DNA of 64,000 nt, taken from positions 5,665,417-5,729,416 of the forward strand of contig OY735209.1 in NCBI GenBank assembly GCA_963457665.1, written 5' to 3'. The position numbers and the translations under genes are program-made. This DNA is from Thysanoteuthis rhombus (Eukaryota; Mollusca; Cephalopoda; Oegopsida; Thysanoteuthidae). Positions 25,026-37,655 of this stretch are shown piece after piece. Under the pieces are notes generated by a model that was not told the DNA's origin, did no database searches, and saw only the letters and a program-made list of their open reading frames with translations. The stretch's first letter is position 1, and each line of letters opens with the position of its first letter.

Positions 25026-26579
25026 CTATTTCCTTTGCTTTTTTTTTCAACATGAAACGGAATTCGGTCAGTAGGTTTTCATCTTTTCCTTTAGCGTAGA
25101 AAGCCATGAAACACTTGCAACGTTCTGGAAACATACAATAATAGGTTTTACACCACCTATTCAATTCGAGCACAGTTTCCAGAGACTCGATAGCTTTCCT
25201 GTATTCACCAATATACGGGCAGTATTTTCCGAGATCTCTAAGAATATGGATATTACTGCTTGCGTTTCTCCTTTTCAACACTTCGTTAAGGGTATTCATA
25301 GCTTCATGTACGAAATCAATGTCCTGACAATGAAAGTTGACGCCATTTCCACAGTCAGGCATCGCTCTTTCAAAGCAGATTTGCGCCATTGTTTTCGAAG
25401 AAATTGTTGTACTCTTTGATTGTAGAGTCACTTTCGAATCATTGTAAGCAAGCTCCAGATGCTTATTGATTTGATTATTATCAGATAATTCTCGGCTATA
25501 AAAGTAATGTGCTGAACTCCCGCTTGCGGAGGCGAACCAATTGATTTGTGGATCTGGAATATGACTGATGCATTCATCGTAAAGCTTTATTGCTTCCAAA
25601 TATTTCTCTTTATTTTTTTGGTATAGTGCATACCTTTGCAAGACTGTTGGATCATTTGAGTACATGGACTTTGCCTTGTGTGCCAAGAAGTCTGGATCTT
25701 GATTCTTAAATCTTCTCGGTAGGCGATTTTTGTAACTCAGCAGTGACTCATAGAACTGAGCAAAAAAGGCACACAACTTGGCAACATATTTTTTCAGAAA
25801 GATTTTCGATGACATCCAAGTGTTTCTCCAAAACTTTTGTGAAGTTATCAAATCTATCACTAGAGAAATCACCCCCGAGATGTTTCCAATTATCCAATCT
25901 ACCTCTGGCGATTGCAAGGTTGTATTTCCAGACCAAAGTCTCCCCTTGGGAACAGTTTAAGTTTTCAAGCATTTTAATTCCTACTTTGAACTTTTCAACA
26001 GCAATTCGTTTGGCATTAACATTTTCCTTGTAAGGTAACTGCGGGGATACTGTGACCATTTTATAGGCCTCTACGACCAAATTATTGGTTTCGCTAAAAT
26101 GCTGTGGGTGGTTATCTCCCCTATTAAGTAGTCTCCAAGTTTCTTTCAGAAGATCCTCAGGTGTTATGTTAAAATCATCGGTAAAATCATAGGGCATTCG
26201 CCTGGCCTAAAATACTTTTTGCCCGCAACACTGGGTATCTTTGTGCAACTCTAATCGTGTTTTATACCTATCAGAATTTTCCTCGCGGCCCATTTTTTTA
26301 TCGACGTAAATCAAGTTGGCAAGAGCGTTCAAATCATTTGGATAATCAGTAGTCAACTCCTCTAATATTGAACGAGTTATTATCCCTCCATGGTCCATAT
26401 GGAAGAATAACATCGCCTGCATATTGCGAATCACTGGTTTTATATAAATGGGTTCGATCTGGAGATAATGAGCCAATTGCTTGCTCCCGACTAAGAGATT
26501 GTGGTTGCCCTGTTTCTTCTCGATATTCAAACCAATATCAAACAATCCTATTTCGAAAGTCTCTCCCGATGCCATGACA
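25026..26579 (-). CDS. TPR-TIR exon 2: TPR region and first TIR third
   Basis: The acceptor is TCTCTTTTCAG (AG at 26581-26580). The donor is ATAG/GTTGCG, leaving one base of a codon (phase 1). The exon carries all TPR segments and the start of the TIR domain as far as KKKAKEI. The in-frame TAG and the homopolymer frameshift are both here. After the run at 25789-25794 the frame must move by one to continue into YVAKLCAFFAQFYESLL. Confidence 0.75.
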
Positions 26580-26658
26580 CTGAAAAGAGAAACGGAATTA
26601 TGATTACATTTGAGCAATGATAATAATAATTTTTTAAAAATGAACACCAATATCCCAC

Positions 26659-26666
26659 CTGGTCAT
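26659..26666 (-). CDS. TPR-TIR exon 1, coding end
   Basis: The ATG at 26666-26664 is followed by ACCAG and a donor (CCAG/GTGGGA). Joined across a 79-nt intron (26658-26580), it reads ATG ACC AGT GTC ATG GCA in frame with exon 2. A second possible start is the ATG at 26575-26573 in exon 2. The exon upstream is 5' UTR (in-frame stop just before the ATG). Confidence 0.55.
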
Positions 26667-27683
26667 GACTACTGCACAATCTTTGCCATTTCTTCTTTCT
26701 TCACTTTAATAGTATTATTGATAATTACATTTTCAATCTGTTTGACACACCGTGCGGCTGTTATGATATGATTAGTCAAAAAACGATTAATCACGAGAGA
26801 GAGAATTTTGAAACGGAGAAATTTCACTGAAGCTGACAATCCGTCAGAAGTGTTTTCTGAAACGGACTCTTTCGTTCTTTTCTTCATATTTGTAAGCTTA
26901 AAGCAGCAGCAGTAGCAACAAAAACAAAAACAACAACAACAACCCGTGAAAGCCCATGTCGATTTGAGTGAAGATCATGAATTTCAGTTTCAGTAAGACC
27001 TTTGTTCGCATACATGTAGGATTCAGTATCCTCAATGATTGGCATAGTCATGTTCCCTCAGGAACACTGCCGGTGTTAAGGGCTGGTAGAGTCCAGTGGT
27101 TACTCTGAGTGCAGTCAGTCCCAAGCACTCCACCATGATTTCAAAGGGTGGGAATAAGACCCACCAGCCTTTGAAGGCAACGTACATAGTGATGGTGTCG
27201 CGATGAAAATACATCTTGGCAGTAAGAATAAAAGGCAACTTTTTCCATACGAGGACAGAATAACAAAAAACATGCTGAATTCCAAGTTTGTAAAAAATCT
27301 GGTCTAAATTGAATAAATAGAAATATTATTTTCTTATTAAAAATATTACTTTGTTACACATTTGAAGTAAGGTAGTTTGATAAAAGGGCAGAAAGAAAGA
27401 GGGGAGAAAAGAAGTTTGGTAGTTTACTTAAGGATTGGCAGAGAGAGGGGGAAAAGAAAGGCTAATTCGTTTGATAGGAGGATGAGAATGGAGACGGGGA
27501 AAGGTAGTTGGGTAGTCAACTGGGTACTTTGCAAGAAAAAAGATAAAAATGGCAGAACATTTGCTAAAGTAGTACCCTCGCAACAATAGCGATACTTATA
27601 AGACACTCGATGTTTATATTCTTTGAAGGAAAGTACATTGGTAACAGTGACAAGAAATTGGCCCGAAAACAAATGTAAAACGA
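26667..27683. other. 5' flank of the TPR-TIR gene
   Basis: The start contains the likely 5' UTR of the TPR-TIR gene (minus strand, 26667 to about 26890; open but with a stop before the ATG). Then come an AAC-rich run (26910-26945), a purine-rich stretch (27370-27500) and no other recognisable gene. No TATA box could be assigned with confidence. Confidence 0.4.
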
Positions 27684-27945
27684 GTCTGGTCAGTCACTCA
27701 ATAGAAACCGTCTTTTAGCAGCATGTGTCGTGTAAAGAAGATCAATTGAAAAATCGAAAAAATTGATGATCAATAAACAAGTCACTTCTCTCGCCTTTTT
27801 TGGATCACTGAAAAGTCCGAGATCTCAGAAAACGAGTGTGAATCTTGCTGAACACAGACATAAGGGTCAATTTAGCATAAACTAAAATTGTAAATTGACC
27901 CCATCCCTAAAACACTTCTTTTGCGGGAAAAAAGGATTGAAATTG
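27684..27945 (+). repeat. Interspersed repeat family R1, copy 3
   Basis: It begins GTCTGGTCAGTCACTCAATA, includes GTCAATTTAGCATAAACTAA and ends near CTTCTTTTGCGGGAAAA. It lies between the divergent TPR-TIR and OAS genes. Confidence 0.75.
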
Positions 27946-28308
27946 GGGGTGGGTGGGTGTGATATACCTACTTCTCAGTAGCCAGTTTATTAGTATGTTC
28001 AGCCATCCAAAATCATTTAAAAACTGAAGAAACTCTTGTGGATCTGTTTTGACTATTAAGGTTTAAGGTTTATGATTATGACCGGAGAACAAATGATGAA
28101 GGAAAGAGGGGGCTCAATTCACAATGAAAAATCCATATTGCAATGATCACCTATTTTGAGCCCGTTTGAGTGATGTGTTCATGACGTAATCTGAGGCTTC
28201 AATCATTACTATGTGGTTTCGGAATCGAAGAGATAGAGAGAGCGGGAGAGAGGATGTTTATGTTTTTACAATAGAGTGAGACAGGGAGAGAAGGGGCACT
28301 TGAAGCAA

Positions 28309-28342
28309 TAATAATAAGAAGAAGAAGAAGAAGAAGAAGAAG
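28309..28342. repeat. (AAG)n microsatellite
   Basis: A short AAT/AAG trinucleotide run. Confidence 0.9.
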
Positions 28343-28487
28343 GATAAACCATTTTGCATATTTTAGCATACTGGTGAGTATGAAAACAATGATATTGACT
28401 TTATTGAATTCATGAGAAACTCATATTTAACAGTTGATTTCTGGCTTACATATTCAGTTAAACCAAAAGACAAACCTGCAAACTGAG

Positions 28488-28851
28488 AAGCATGCAACGT
28501 GCGCATGAGGGAATCATGCTCAACCTCACACGGAGAGATCACAAGACAGCAAAGTATACCTGGGAGAAACAGGGGTCCGAGACATCATAGAATTTACTAA
28601 AAAAACTCGAGTAGCAATGGGCCAGTCATGTTGCAAAAATGACAGACAACCGATGGACATCTCGACTCGCAACATGGGTTCTCAGAGATCATATGCGAAA
28701 CTGAGGCCGGCAGAATATAAGATGGAGAGACGAACCAAACAAATCTAGAAAGTACTGGCTCCGTGATGCCCACGATAGAGAGGTGTGGCGAATCCTAAGG
28801 AAGGTCTATATCTAATAACGGGCGATAAAAGAATGATGATGATGATGATCG
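28488..28851 (+). mobile_element. Decayed LINE tail, second copy
   Basis: Same family and same 5' truncation as 9656-10088. RRDHKTAKYTW, KMTDNRWTSRLATWV, NIRWRDEPNKSRKYWL and DAHDREVWRILRKVY are readable, with stops and frameshifts between them. It ends in a (GAT)n tail at about 28833-28849. Confidence 0.8.
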
Positions 28852-29183
28852 TCCACAGGAAATATTTGTCTCTTTACAATGCTCTATTTTGTAAGCTTGT
28901 TAAACAATGAAAGCACCAAAAAGCAGATAATGAAATATCCATCATGTTTATTTTTAGAAAATGAAAGTGGAGTTGTTGAAAATTCTGAGAAGTGTAGCTT
29001 TGTGCAAAGTGAAAGTAAACAATCTCGGTCAGACGTTCGAGTGAATAGTCTTCCTATCCAAAGTCTATTGTTCAAGCGGTCCGTTTATTTTCCTTGCTCT
29101 GCTATACTAATTGAATTTTTTTTTTCTTCTGATACCCTCATACTTTTTATGAAGACCCTTTTGTTTATTTGGCACCAGAGACT

Positions 29184-29186
<3 letters not shown>

Positions 29187-29243
<57 letters not shown>
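29187..29243. repeat. (AT)n microsatellite
   Basis: A nearly pure AT dinucleotide run. Confidence 0.9.
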
Positions 29244-29246
<3 letters not shown>

Positions 29247-31933
29247 GAGAAGGGTTAATTTTTCGTAAAACTAGGCGGATAATGTTGACTCATCTAGTTC
29301 GAAGTTCAATGTGTGGGAAACACGTCCGTAAAATTTAACATTAAAGTGTAATCATTGGAAGTGGGGGGGGGGCTCAAAAATCACTATCAGCTACCCAATG
29401 AAGAGGGGGGTGAAACTCTCATGAATAGTAGTCTACCTACTGTATTTTTACTAACATTATGCAGTAACAAATCTCACTAAATCTGGGAGAAATACCACTA
29501 AATAAAATTGTTACATGAGCTTTAAACTTCAAGGTATTCAAAAGGGAAAAGATATATAAAGATATGGGCATATATTTTCATTTAGTATACTTCCAAGTGG
29601 TGTCTGGAGAAAGGGTAGAGAGAGTATTGCTCAGAGCAACGGACTGGCACATGGGGGTTGTCTTGGTGTCTTGTGGTCTGCGATCACGGGGAGTCTGGTC
29701 TACCCCAAGACGGCGATTATCATCTTATCGGGGATCTTACACCCACACGTTTGTTCATGTTACCTGATGTGTTCATGCCTTTTACTCGGCTATGCATTGA
29801 GTTGAGCCTCGATCGAATGGGTCAGACTTTTGGGGTGGCTTTTCACCTCTTAATAGATATTACAAATTTTTCCTTTCAGTTTTGTATTGTGTTGACCTTG
29901 ACTGAATATGTTTAAATTTATCTATCTTATACGAGGACTCAACTGCTTCCGAGTAATCCACGTAACCATAATGTATTGGACACCATAAAGAAAAAAAAAA
30001 AAAAAAAAAAGCAAAACCGCCTTTTTTGCTACTTTATTGACTGAAGGTCTTTGCTCAGTATTCAGTACTGAATTTTTTCCGACAATGATACATCTAACGC
30101 ATTTAACTAGGTACAAATAATTTTAACAGAATTTTCACTGGAAAATCAACATCTGACAAATCAGGGAAAAAAAAACTGGCGTATTATCCGATTTTATTTA
30201 GGGTGAATTTAACAAAAAATGTTTTCATTCTAAATATTGTGAAAGGAGGAATGTTCTTATATGATTCTTTTTCCGCCTTCCATTTAAAAAAAAATCATTT
30301 TGATGATTCATTTTACAACAATATTTTTATTGATTTTCGCACACTTAACAAATAAATCCTCCAAGATCTTCATTATGTTTACTTGATTTTTTTTAGAGAA
30401 ATGCCTAAGGACTGCTCAAACTGAGTGTAATCGATAAAAAAAACTTTCGTTTCAAGGACCTTAGTTGTAATGAACAGCGTGACAAATGTTTGTAAGAGAC
30501 GAGGATTTGGATCCTTGTGATTTGACTGTAGCAGCCTCGTAGATGTGGAATGAAAATGGAGACGTTAGGAAGAGAATGCACAAGTGGGATGAACACATAC
30601 AAGTATTTTGGCCAGGGAAAAGACGTACGTTTAATTGAAGAATGAAGAATGAAGTACATGAAGAATGAACAACATAAATACGATCGATTGTGAAAAGTGA
30701 TGTCAGGAGAAGAGAAGAAGTAGAGATGGCAAAAGGTGGGACCTTTCTTGCCTTGATAGTGCTGGCATTGGTGTCAAAGCGGAACCTGTCTGAACAGCTT
30801 GGATTCCATATGGCTTGAATCGCTCCAAGATAATACATGGAAACCGGGTTCAGTGTGCGAGCCTTACTGCCAAGTAAGTGAGTTAACTTGGGGGCTATTC
30901 TCTGACGCTGATAGACTCTCGATGAACAGACCATGAAAGACAGAGAACATGGAGTTTTATCCATGCGTGTTTCCCGAAGTAAAGAAGTTTAGGAAAGATT
31001 ATCATGACTATCGGATAGTACAAAAGCTTTGCCATTTCGTTCAAGAGAGTGAGAGGTGATACATGTATGGAGCACGTGGTGAAGACACGGTGGCGTAGTT
31101 GCGAAGTTGTGCCTATGTGTGAGGCTCGATATCGGTGAAGTGAAATGGGCAAAATTGTTACAGATATAGGTCACGGAGGAAAAATGGTCAAGATGGATAG
31201 GTCAGTTGGTTGACGATATGATAACGATCTTAGGGAGAAGGAAAGAGACAGGAAGAGCAGCCCGCCGCAAAATCGGGGCCAGAGGCATGACCAGCTAAGG
31301 GTCCTGGTGGCCAATGAGCATTGGACCATGTGTGTCCAGGGGTTTTATAGGGATTGTTGGAAGAAGTGACGTTTTTGATATCTAACTAAAAGAAGAGTTT
31401 CGTATTTAATTCCTAACTAAAAGAATAGGGAGAGCTACAAAACTATGAAAAATCGTTTTTTTTATACATATTGAGTAAAAAAAATAAAAAAAACACAAAA
31501 ATAGCCTGAATCATGAATAATTAAACAAAACTAAAAAAAAAAGCCTAGAAGAAGAATATTTTACTTAATTTTAGATTAGTACATTGTTACAGTGCCTCAA
31601 ATTCAAGTATCAGACATATGAATATTGAATTCGTTGACTTGAAAGGGACGCTTTCCAGACATTGCTGCTTTCGCTCCTTGTAAATCAATAAAAAAATATA
31701 TTGCAATCTGACATACAAGCTTTTCAATGTTCTGATTTCCACATTACCTAAGATCATGATTTGAGTGACTAAATTTACATTTTTTGGGGAAAAGAATCCA
31801 ATGGTACTAATTATAATTCAGCTCAACTGATCCTTGGTACAGGTCAAGGTTGCAATTTTGGAATTACAGTTCATAGTTACTATCCAAGGCTGTCAATTCT
31901 GTTTTTGTTTTTTTTTCCACCAAAATTTGGGCT

Positions 31934-31971
31934 TACATTCAACTTTAAACTCCAAGTGTTAGGTTGGTATA
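31934..31971 (+). repeat. Left arm of a perfect 38-bp inverted repeat
   Basis: It starts TACATTCAACTTTAAACTCC and ends TTAGGTTGGTATA. It is identical over 38 nt to the reverse complement of 34560-34597. OAS exon 1 lies between the arms. Confidence 0.9.
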
Positions 31972-32884
31972 GAGTGGAACTAGAAATATACTAGAATTTA
32001 GATTTGCTACACAAACACGTTTATGTTTCTGCCCTCTTTGGGCCTCTTCAGACAAATGATTATGTGGGTTTTAGATTCCTGTTTGGGGAATTTGGTGAGA
32101 GTCTTGTGGGTTTCAATATGGTGGGAGAAGTTTTTATTTTTGTTTTATTGGTGTTTTTTGTAGTATGTGAGTGTTTTGCTGGTGACGTGTTACATGTCAA
32201 AGGGTGTGGACTAGGTGTGGGGGTTATCTATAAGTGGATGCTGAATTAACCTTGATTTTTGCATTCATTTTAATATCTATGTTAGTGTCTTTTATGACCA
32301 TGATGGATTGTATTGTTCTTAACTTACTTTAACCAGTGAGGGAGTAGATAATGTTGATTAGATGTTTCTTTTCATCATGATGCCTAAGTGGGTAAACTGA
32401 CTATGTTACTTTTAGTATACTAATGTATGGATTGTTGAGTTATGTTTGTTAATAAAAATTTTGAGTTATGCTGGCATTTTAGTGCTATTTTGTTTTTCCC
32501 ATTTAATAAATCTGTTACAGTTTTTTTCAAGCAAAATTGAGTATTTAAATTTTCTGTTTAGGCAGAGATTACAGAGATTTTTTATATTTTGACGTTTATT
32601 GGTTTGTCACAAAATTTTCCATTTTACAGTCGGTTTGGAATTCATTTTTTTTTTAATCTCTGAAAAAGTTTCATATTAGTCAAAAGATAATCCCAACAAG
32701 AAAAAAATCACACATAGTACCATGATATCAAATTATATGTAAATCATGAAACACACTGAAGGAAATTACATGTATTACATCAATAGTTATTGGGAAATAA
32801 TTGACTTGAACACCACAAATTTTTTGAAAAAAAACCCAACCTTTTATGCATTTAATGTTTAAAGCTATAAAGCTTTGTGAACTA

Positions 32885-32886
<2 letters not shown>

Positions 32887-32923
<37 letters not shown>
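32887..32923. repeat. (AT)n microsatellite
   Basis: AT dinucleotide run about 320 bp upstream of OAS exon 1. Confidence 0.9.
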
Positions 32924-32927
<4 letters not shown>

Positions 32928-33242
32928 GTTTTTTGAGTTTTCTGATGTTGTTTCATATAGTCAGTTTGAATAAGAGAGACAATACGGGGAAAAAAATAAT
33001 AATAAAAATAATAATAATAATAACTATAATTATTATTATGATGATGATGGGTGTGTGAATGTCTGTATCTTTTGTGTTTAAAAAAAAAAATGAACATATA
33101 TATATTGAAATTGCAGAGTATTACATACTTTTTGCACCCACTTGTATGTATCTATGTATATATCAGGACTTTGCTCCTCCTGAGAAGTAGTTACTCATCA
33201 GTGCTGTTTGTGTGCAGACACGATGTCACATCTGCTGGTACA

Positions 33243-33416
33243 ATGAACCACCGACAGATCAGTAGTTTGCGTGCTACTGATAATTTAGACGTTTTCATAC
33301 AAAATGATATACAGGCCCCAGTTGATTTTGTGGAATCAGCTAAAAGCTGCATTGAGCAAGTAGTGAAAGTTTTACAAGGTCCACAGTTCAGTTATGATGT
33401 AGCTGAAGTATTTAAG
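33243..33416 (+). CDS. OAS: OAS exon 1
   Basis: Residues 1-58, from ATG to the donor TTTAAG/GTAAGTAT. LDVFIQNDIQAP aligns with the N-terminal LDKFIEDYLLP helix of vertebrate OAS1, and the length to the P-loop is similar. The frame is open further upstream, but that part is low-complexity; the ATG at 33243 fits the family start. Confidence 0.8.
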
Positions 33417-34711
33417 GTAAGTATAACATTTGGTCCTATTGATAATTATAAAAGGTACCGGCAACACCAACAGTCGCCCAGGGCGTGAATGATGGTGGTA
33501 AATTGAGTTATTTCAAGTTAGGACGCAGTATGGTTCACATTTATGATTTAAAAAAAGAAAATGGATCAGCTTAGTTAGTCAACCAATACAAACCACCAGG
33601 TGGTGGCATGTTGTGTAAGGTGCGGTCAATTAGGAAATTGAGAAAAAGTGTGATCAATGAATAAGTTACTTCTCTTGCCCTTTGTTGTGCAGTGATCATT
33701 AAAAAAGTCTGTATGACAAACAAGTGTGAACGCTACTGGACACGACCCCCTTCAGCATAAACTCACATCGCACATTGACCCCTCCCCTACTAAAAACCTG
33801 GTTAAAGTAGGAATTTAAAAAAAACAAAAACAAAAATGTGTCTTTTCAAACTTACTTCACATCGTTTTCGGTGAATGATTATAATTAGAAAGACCTTGGC
33901 ACTACCCTATTTTTGTAGTCAAATTTTTTGTGGTATGTACCTCATGATCAAAGTATGGTATCTTTTCTTCTTGCATCAACGAACTGTTGCATTAAGTTCT
34001 CGTTTTTTAACTAAACGTTATTGTAGTTGTATATTTTAATGGTTTTCTCCTTGAATTTCAATTTGATTTAACTTGAATTTTTCAACTGACAAAGAAAAAA
34101 GGTTATGTTACTGTTGTATTTTGATCATTGGATGTTTTTCTTGAATTTTATAAGACTATAAAAACAATAACTTACATACAAAACACACATTAATCTAATT
34201 ACAAAAAAAATAAAGAAAAAAATTTTGATATAAAATCTCAAAGTAGTTTTGCAGTTAAGACGCAACACAAAATCTTTCAAACGTTTGGCACCTAATTCTC
34301 CTTGTTGGTCAAGTCAAAATATTCTGACGGCTTTCATTTGAACATTTTCTCTTTTTATGTGAAGAAAGGATTTCTTTTCAGATAAAATGTTTCTCCAATT
34401 TTAGTCTGGCACGGATTCAAGATCCCAACCTGATATCATGTTCTGTTTTATGGTGAAATATCGAAGGAAGAAAAGCACGGCTGAACAATACATATTTATT
34501 TTCAAAAACTGCCCGTCAAAATAACGACATCCAATCAATGAAACTTTAATCAGAAAGTATATACCAACCTAACACTTGGAGTTTAAAGTTGAATGTATCG
34601 AGCACTCTATGAAATAAATCCATCACACATCAGACATTGTTATATGATATACTATATTATGCTATATTGCAAACCTGATTTGTACTATATATATATATAT
34701 ATATATATGTG

Positions 34712-34788
<77 letters not shown>

Positions 34789-37595
34789 TATTCCAGGAGT
34801 CTTGAAATTACTCAACCTAATTTTGTTTATTCCTTCTTTTTCACAGAATGGGTCTTTGGGGCAAGGGGTAGCATTGAAAGACAACCTCTCAGACATCGAT
34901 CTTGTAGTCTACCTCAATGATCACACAGTAAAAACAATGACTGAAAATATGGATCAGATTTTATCGAGATGGACAGATCTTTGGGTAGGGCCAACTTACC
35001 TGGGTACAAAAGTCTGGAGCAAAATGAATATCTTCTTAAAATCCAACTGAAAGCACGAGGACAAACTTTCTATATTGATCTGTTGCCAGGAATTAAAGGT
35101 GAGTGGAACGTGATTGGTTATTTCATTATCACCAGCAGCCCTTCAACGTCTGTTGCTATTGGACATAGAACTCTCCTGAACATCCACTAGATCTCTCTAT
35201 CGGGAACAACACAGCACCAATATCTCTCTTGAACCTGTCTAAATTGTAATACTGTCTTATTTTCTGCTGGCCACAATCCAGCATATGATCTCTTGGGATC
35301 TTCGTAGTCCAACGGTTATCTGCCATTCTTGTGACATGACCAGCCTGCTGCCTTTTTGGATTTCTGATGGGGTCTGTGATATTGCTGGTTCCTCTTTTTC
35401 TTCTATGTATTCTTTTGGTGATCGTTTGCTGTTGTAAAATCTGCAATTTCATTTATTATCAAACGAATAGTTCAAGTAAAGCAACTAGAATTGAGTTTCA
35501 ATCGGATGTCTGCACAATCAAAACACATAATTATCGTAGTCATGCTTTTAACTGTTTGTTTAATTTGTTTTCTGTCAACCTGAAGGAAACCGATACATAG
35601 AACAGGTCTGGTTAGTCACTCAATGGAAACCATCACATGACCAACGTCTTTTGGCTACGTGTTGGGGGTGATGAATTTAAAATAGAAAAAGGTGTAATCA
35701 ATGAATGGTTTTTCTTCTTTTGCTTTTTGAGGGATAGTGGTCACTAAGAAGGTCTGAATTTTCAAAATAACAAAAAAGAACCAAACAAGCATGAATACTG
35801 CCAGAAACAATCTGAGAAATCAATTTAGCATACATCTAGATTGTAAATTGAACCCCTCATCCACAGTTGCCTATTTCGTGGGGAAATATTGAGTTTTAAT
35901 GTTATTATCAGCAAACTTGAGAATAGACTATTACAGATTTTAATTGTTAGATTTTCAAGTAATTGATGTACGATGGACATTGTAAGTTTTATTGACTCCA
36001 TCAAGGTTTTATTACATTGTATCAGAAGTTTACCACTGATAATGCCAGGTGTATGCTTACTACCACTGAAAAGGAAGCATGGCTGATAACATTCAGCTAA
36101 GTAGTGGAAAAAAGTGACTCGTAAGCCACAGAGGTAAATCAAAAATGAATTAATGACCAAGTCTTCTCGTGTCAAAATGTTGCATAATTTTGTATTTACA
36201 CGAATTTTAAACAAAAACAAGAATTTTTTTTTTTTGTAATGAAAGTTAATGGAAAGTCATTTCAATGCATTAATTATAAGTCTGTAATGAAGTTACTCAA
36301 CTTAAGAACTGAAATGTTGAGTTGTTTTGTTATACACAAATGTTGTTGATCAGGGGATTTTGTGCGGACTGTCCTCTTATCTCTTTACTTTCCCTGGGTG
36401 GATAACAGCTTTTATTTTTCATTGAAATTTTTCCTGTAATTTCCAACATTTATAGTAAAAGGAGTTGAGTGTCAGGAAAAACTTGTTCATTTCGCTTTAT
36501 TTTGGCAATTCCAGGGAGAAAATTTAGTCTTCAGTGAATTTTCAGGTGTGTTTCTGTTTCCGAATTTATTTATTGTCTTTTAAGAGAAATAGACAAATGA
36601 GAGAAGGGGAAGTGAGAGAGAAAGAAAGATAGAGAGGGTGTGTGTGTGTATAGTTATATTTTTTTATAACATTTATATTTCAATGAGATCTTTTTTATAT
36701 ATTTTGCTGCTTAGGTTGTGACCATTACAATAATACTACTGTTTTGACTTGTTTTTTTTTTTCAGTTAAAATTAGATTAAAAAATAAATAAAGAAATTAG
36801 ATACGAAACCTTAAATGCAGCCACATACGCAATACATCACTTCCTTTAGCCCCTATATATAAAAGTCCAGAACTCCTGTTCATTCTCGCCTTTTTGCCCT
36901 TTCATTCTTGGCGAGGTACCCTCCCACTTTTCCTCCCCCTGGGATCTGTCACTTTGCCTAGTCTCTCAGCTGGCTTGAAATTTATCACGTTGATCGAGAC
37001 CAATCACTGTTTCAAACCTTGCTGCTCCCATTTCACAAATTTTGAGATCTATCTCATTCGACCGGCTCCTAAATGTTTCTCTCTTTCTGGCCTAACACGT
37101 ATACACATCTCCATCCTACATGAATAGCACAGCAAGGTGTTGTGAAAACTTGAATTCTTTTGTGATTCTGTCTTCTGTGACCCCCACCTATCTAATCATA
37201 AGCACATGAAAATTATAAGGATTCTTCTATACAATTTTAGGTGAAAAAAAGAAAATGTACAACGATTTACTCCATGACCCATCGTACAAATCACATTATT
37301 CTGCTTCATTTGCCAAAGAGCAGAGAGATTTTATCCAGAAAAAAGAGACTCCTCTAAAAAATCTATTTCAACTAATGAAATATTGGAGCAAAGTTGATTT
37401 GGTGGAAAAATCTGTAAGTTTACATTTTTTTGTCTATTTTCATTTCTACCAAAGAAATAAGAAAGGTGTATGTTTTTACTAATGTTTGTCCACACAATAT
37501 CTCCAGGAGTTTTCTATGAATTCCAATCATATTCAGTTAAATATACATTCTCCAGACATCTGTTATACTTGACCAAACATGGACCAATGTAGTTG

Positions 37596-37655
<60 letters not shown>

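Larger units (their letters stand above)
23257..26666 (-). pseudogene. TTC22-like TPR protein with C-terminal TIR domain, frame broken
   Basis: Three exons (26666-26659, 26579-25026, 23612-23257) encode about 638 residues. Residues 1-125 match the N-terminus of the tetratricopeptide protein TTC22, including the DLNALANL block (85-92). Helical TPR-like segments continue to about residue 480 (DPTVLQRYALY, DPQINWFAS, KAIESLETVLELNRW). Residues about 488-638 form a whole TIR domain: CFMAFYAKGKDEN (box 1), GFIPSRDFVPGKK (box 2, BB loop) and LLIVLTREYL. TIR proteins are cytoplasmic innate-immune adaptors or NADases. Two lesions exist: TAG at codon 127 (26209-26207) and one extra base in a run of six (25789-25794). 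The coding exons total 1918 nt, in phase only if that base is removed. It is either a recent pseudogene or a misassembled gene. TTC22 kinship rests on remembered family sequence. Confidence 0.75.
29244..33242. other. Intergenic region upstream of OAS
   Basis: No exon was recognised. 30700-31350 is less AT-rich and open on the minus strand for 167 codons without any family motif, probably an old transposon fragment. 31934-31971 is one arm of a perfect 38-bp inverted repeat. There is an (AT)n run at 32887-32923. A possible acceptor (TGTGCAG, AG at 33216-33217) sits just ahead of the OAS start codon, so a 5' UTR exon may lie in this region. Confidence 0.5.

Noticed and set aside
26207..26215. 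GTATTTTAG as a 9-nt intron that would remove the in-frame stop of the TPR-TIR gene
   Set aside because: Far too short for spliceosomal removal; the stop is taken as real or as an error.
30461..30964. 167-codon minus-strand frame
   Set aside because: No recognisable domain, odd composition, and no splice sites; more likely a transposon fragment.
34984..35011. GTAGGG...CAAAAG as a 28-nt intron to explain the OAS exon 2 frame change
   Set aside because: Too short, and the sequence itself encodes the conserved-looking GRANLPGYK in the second frame.
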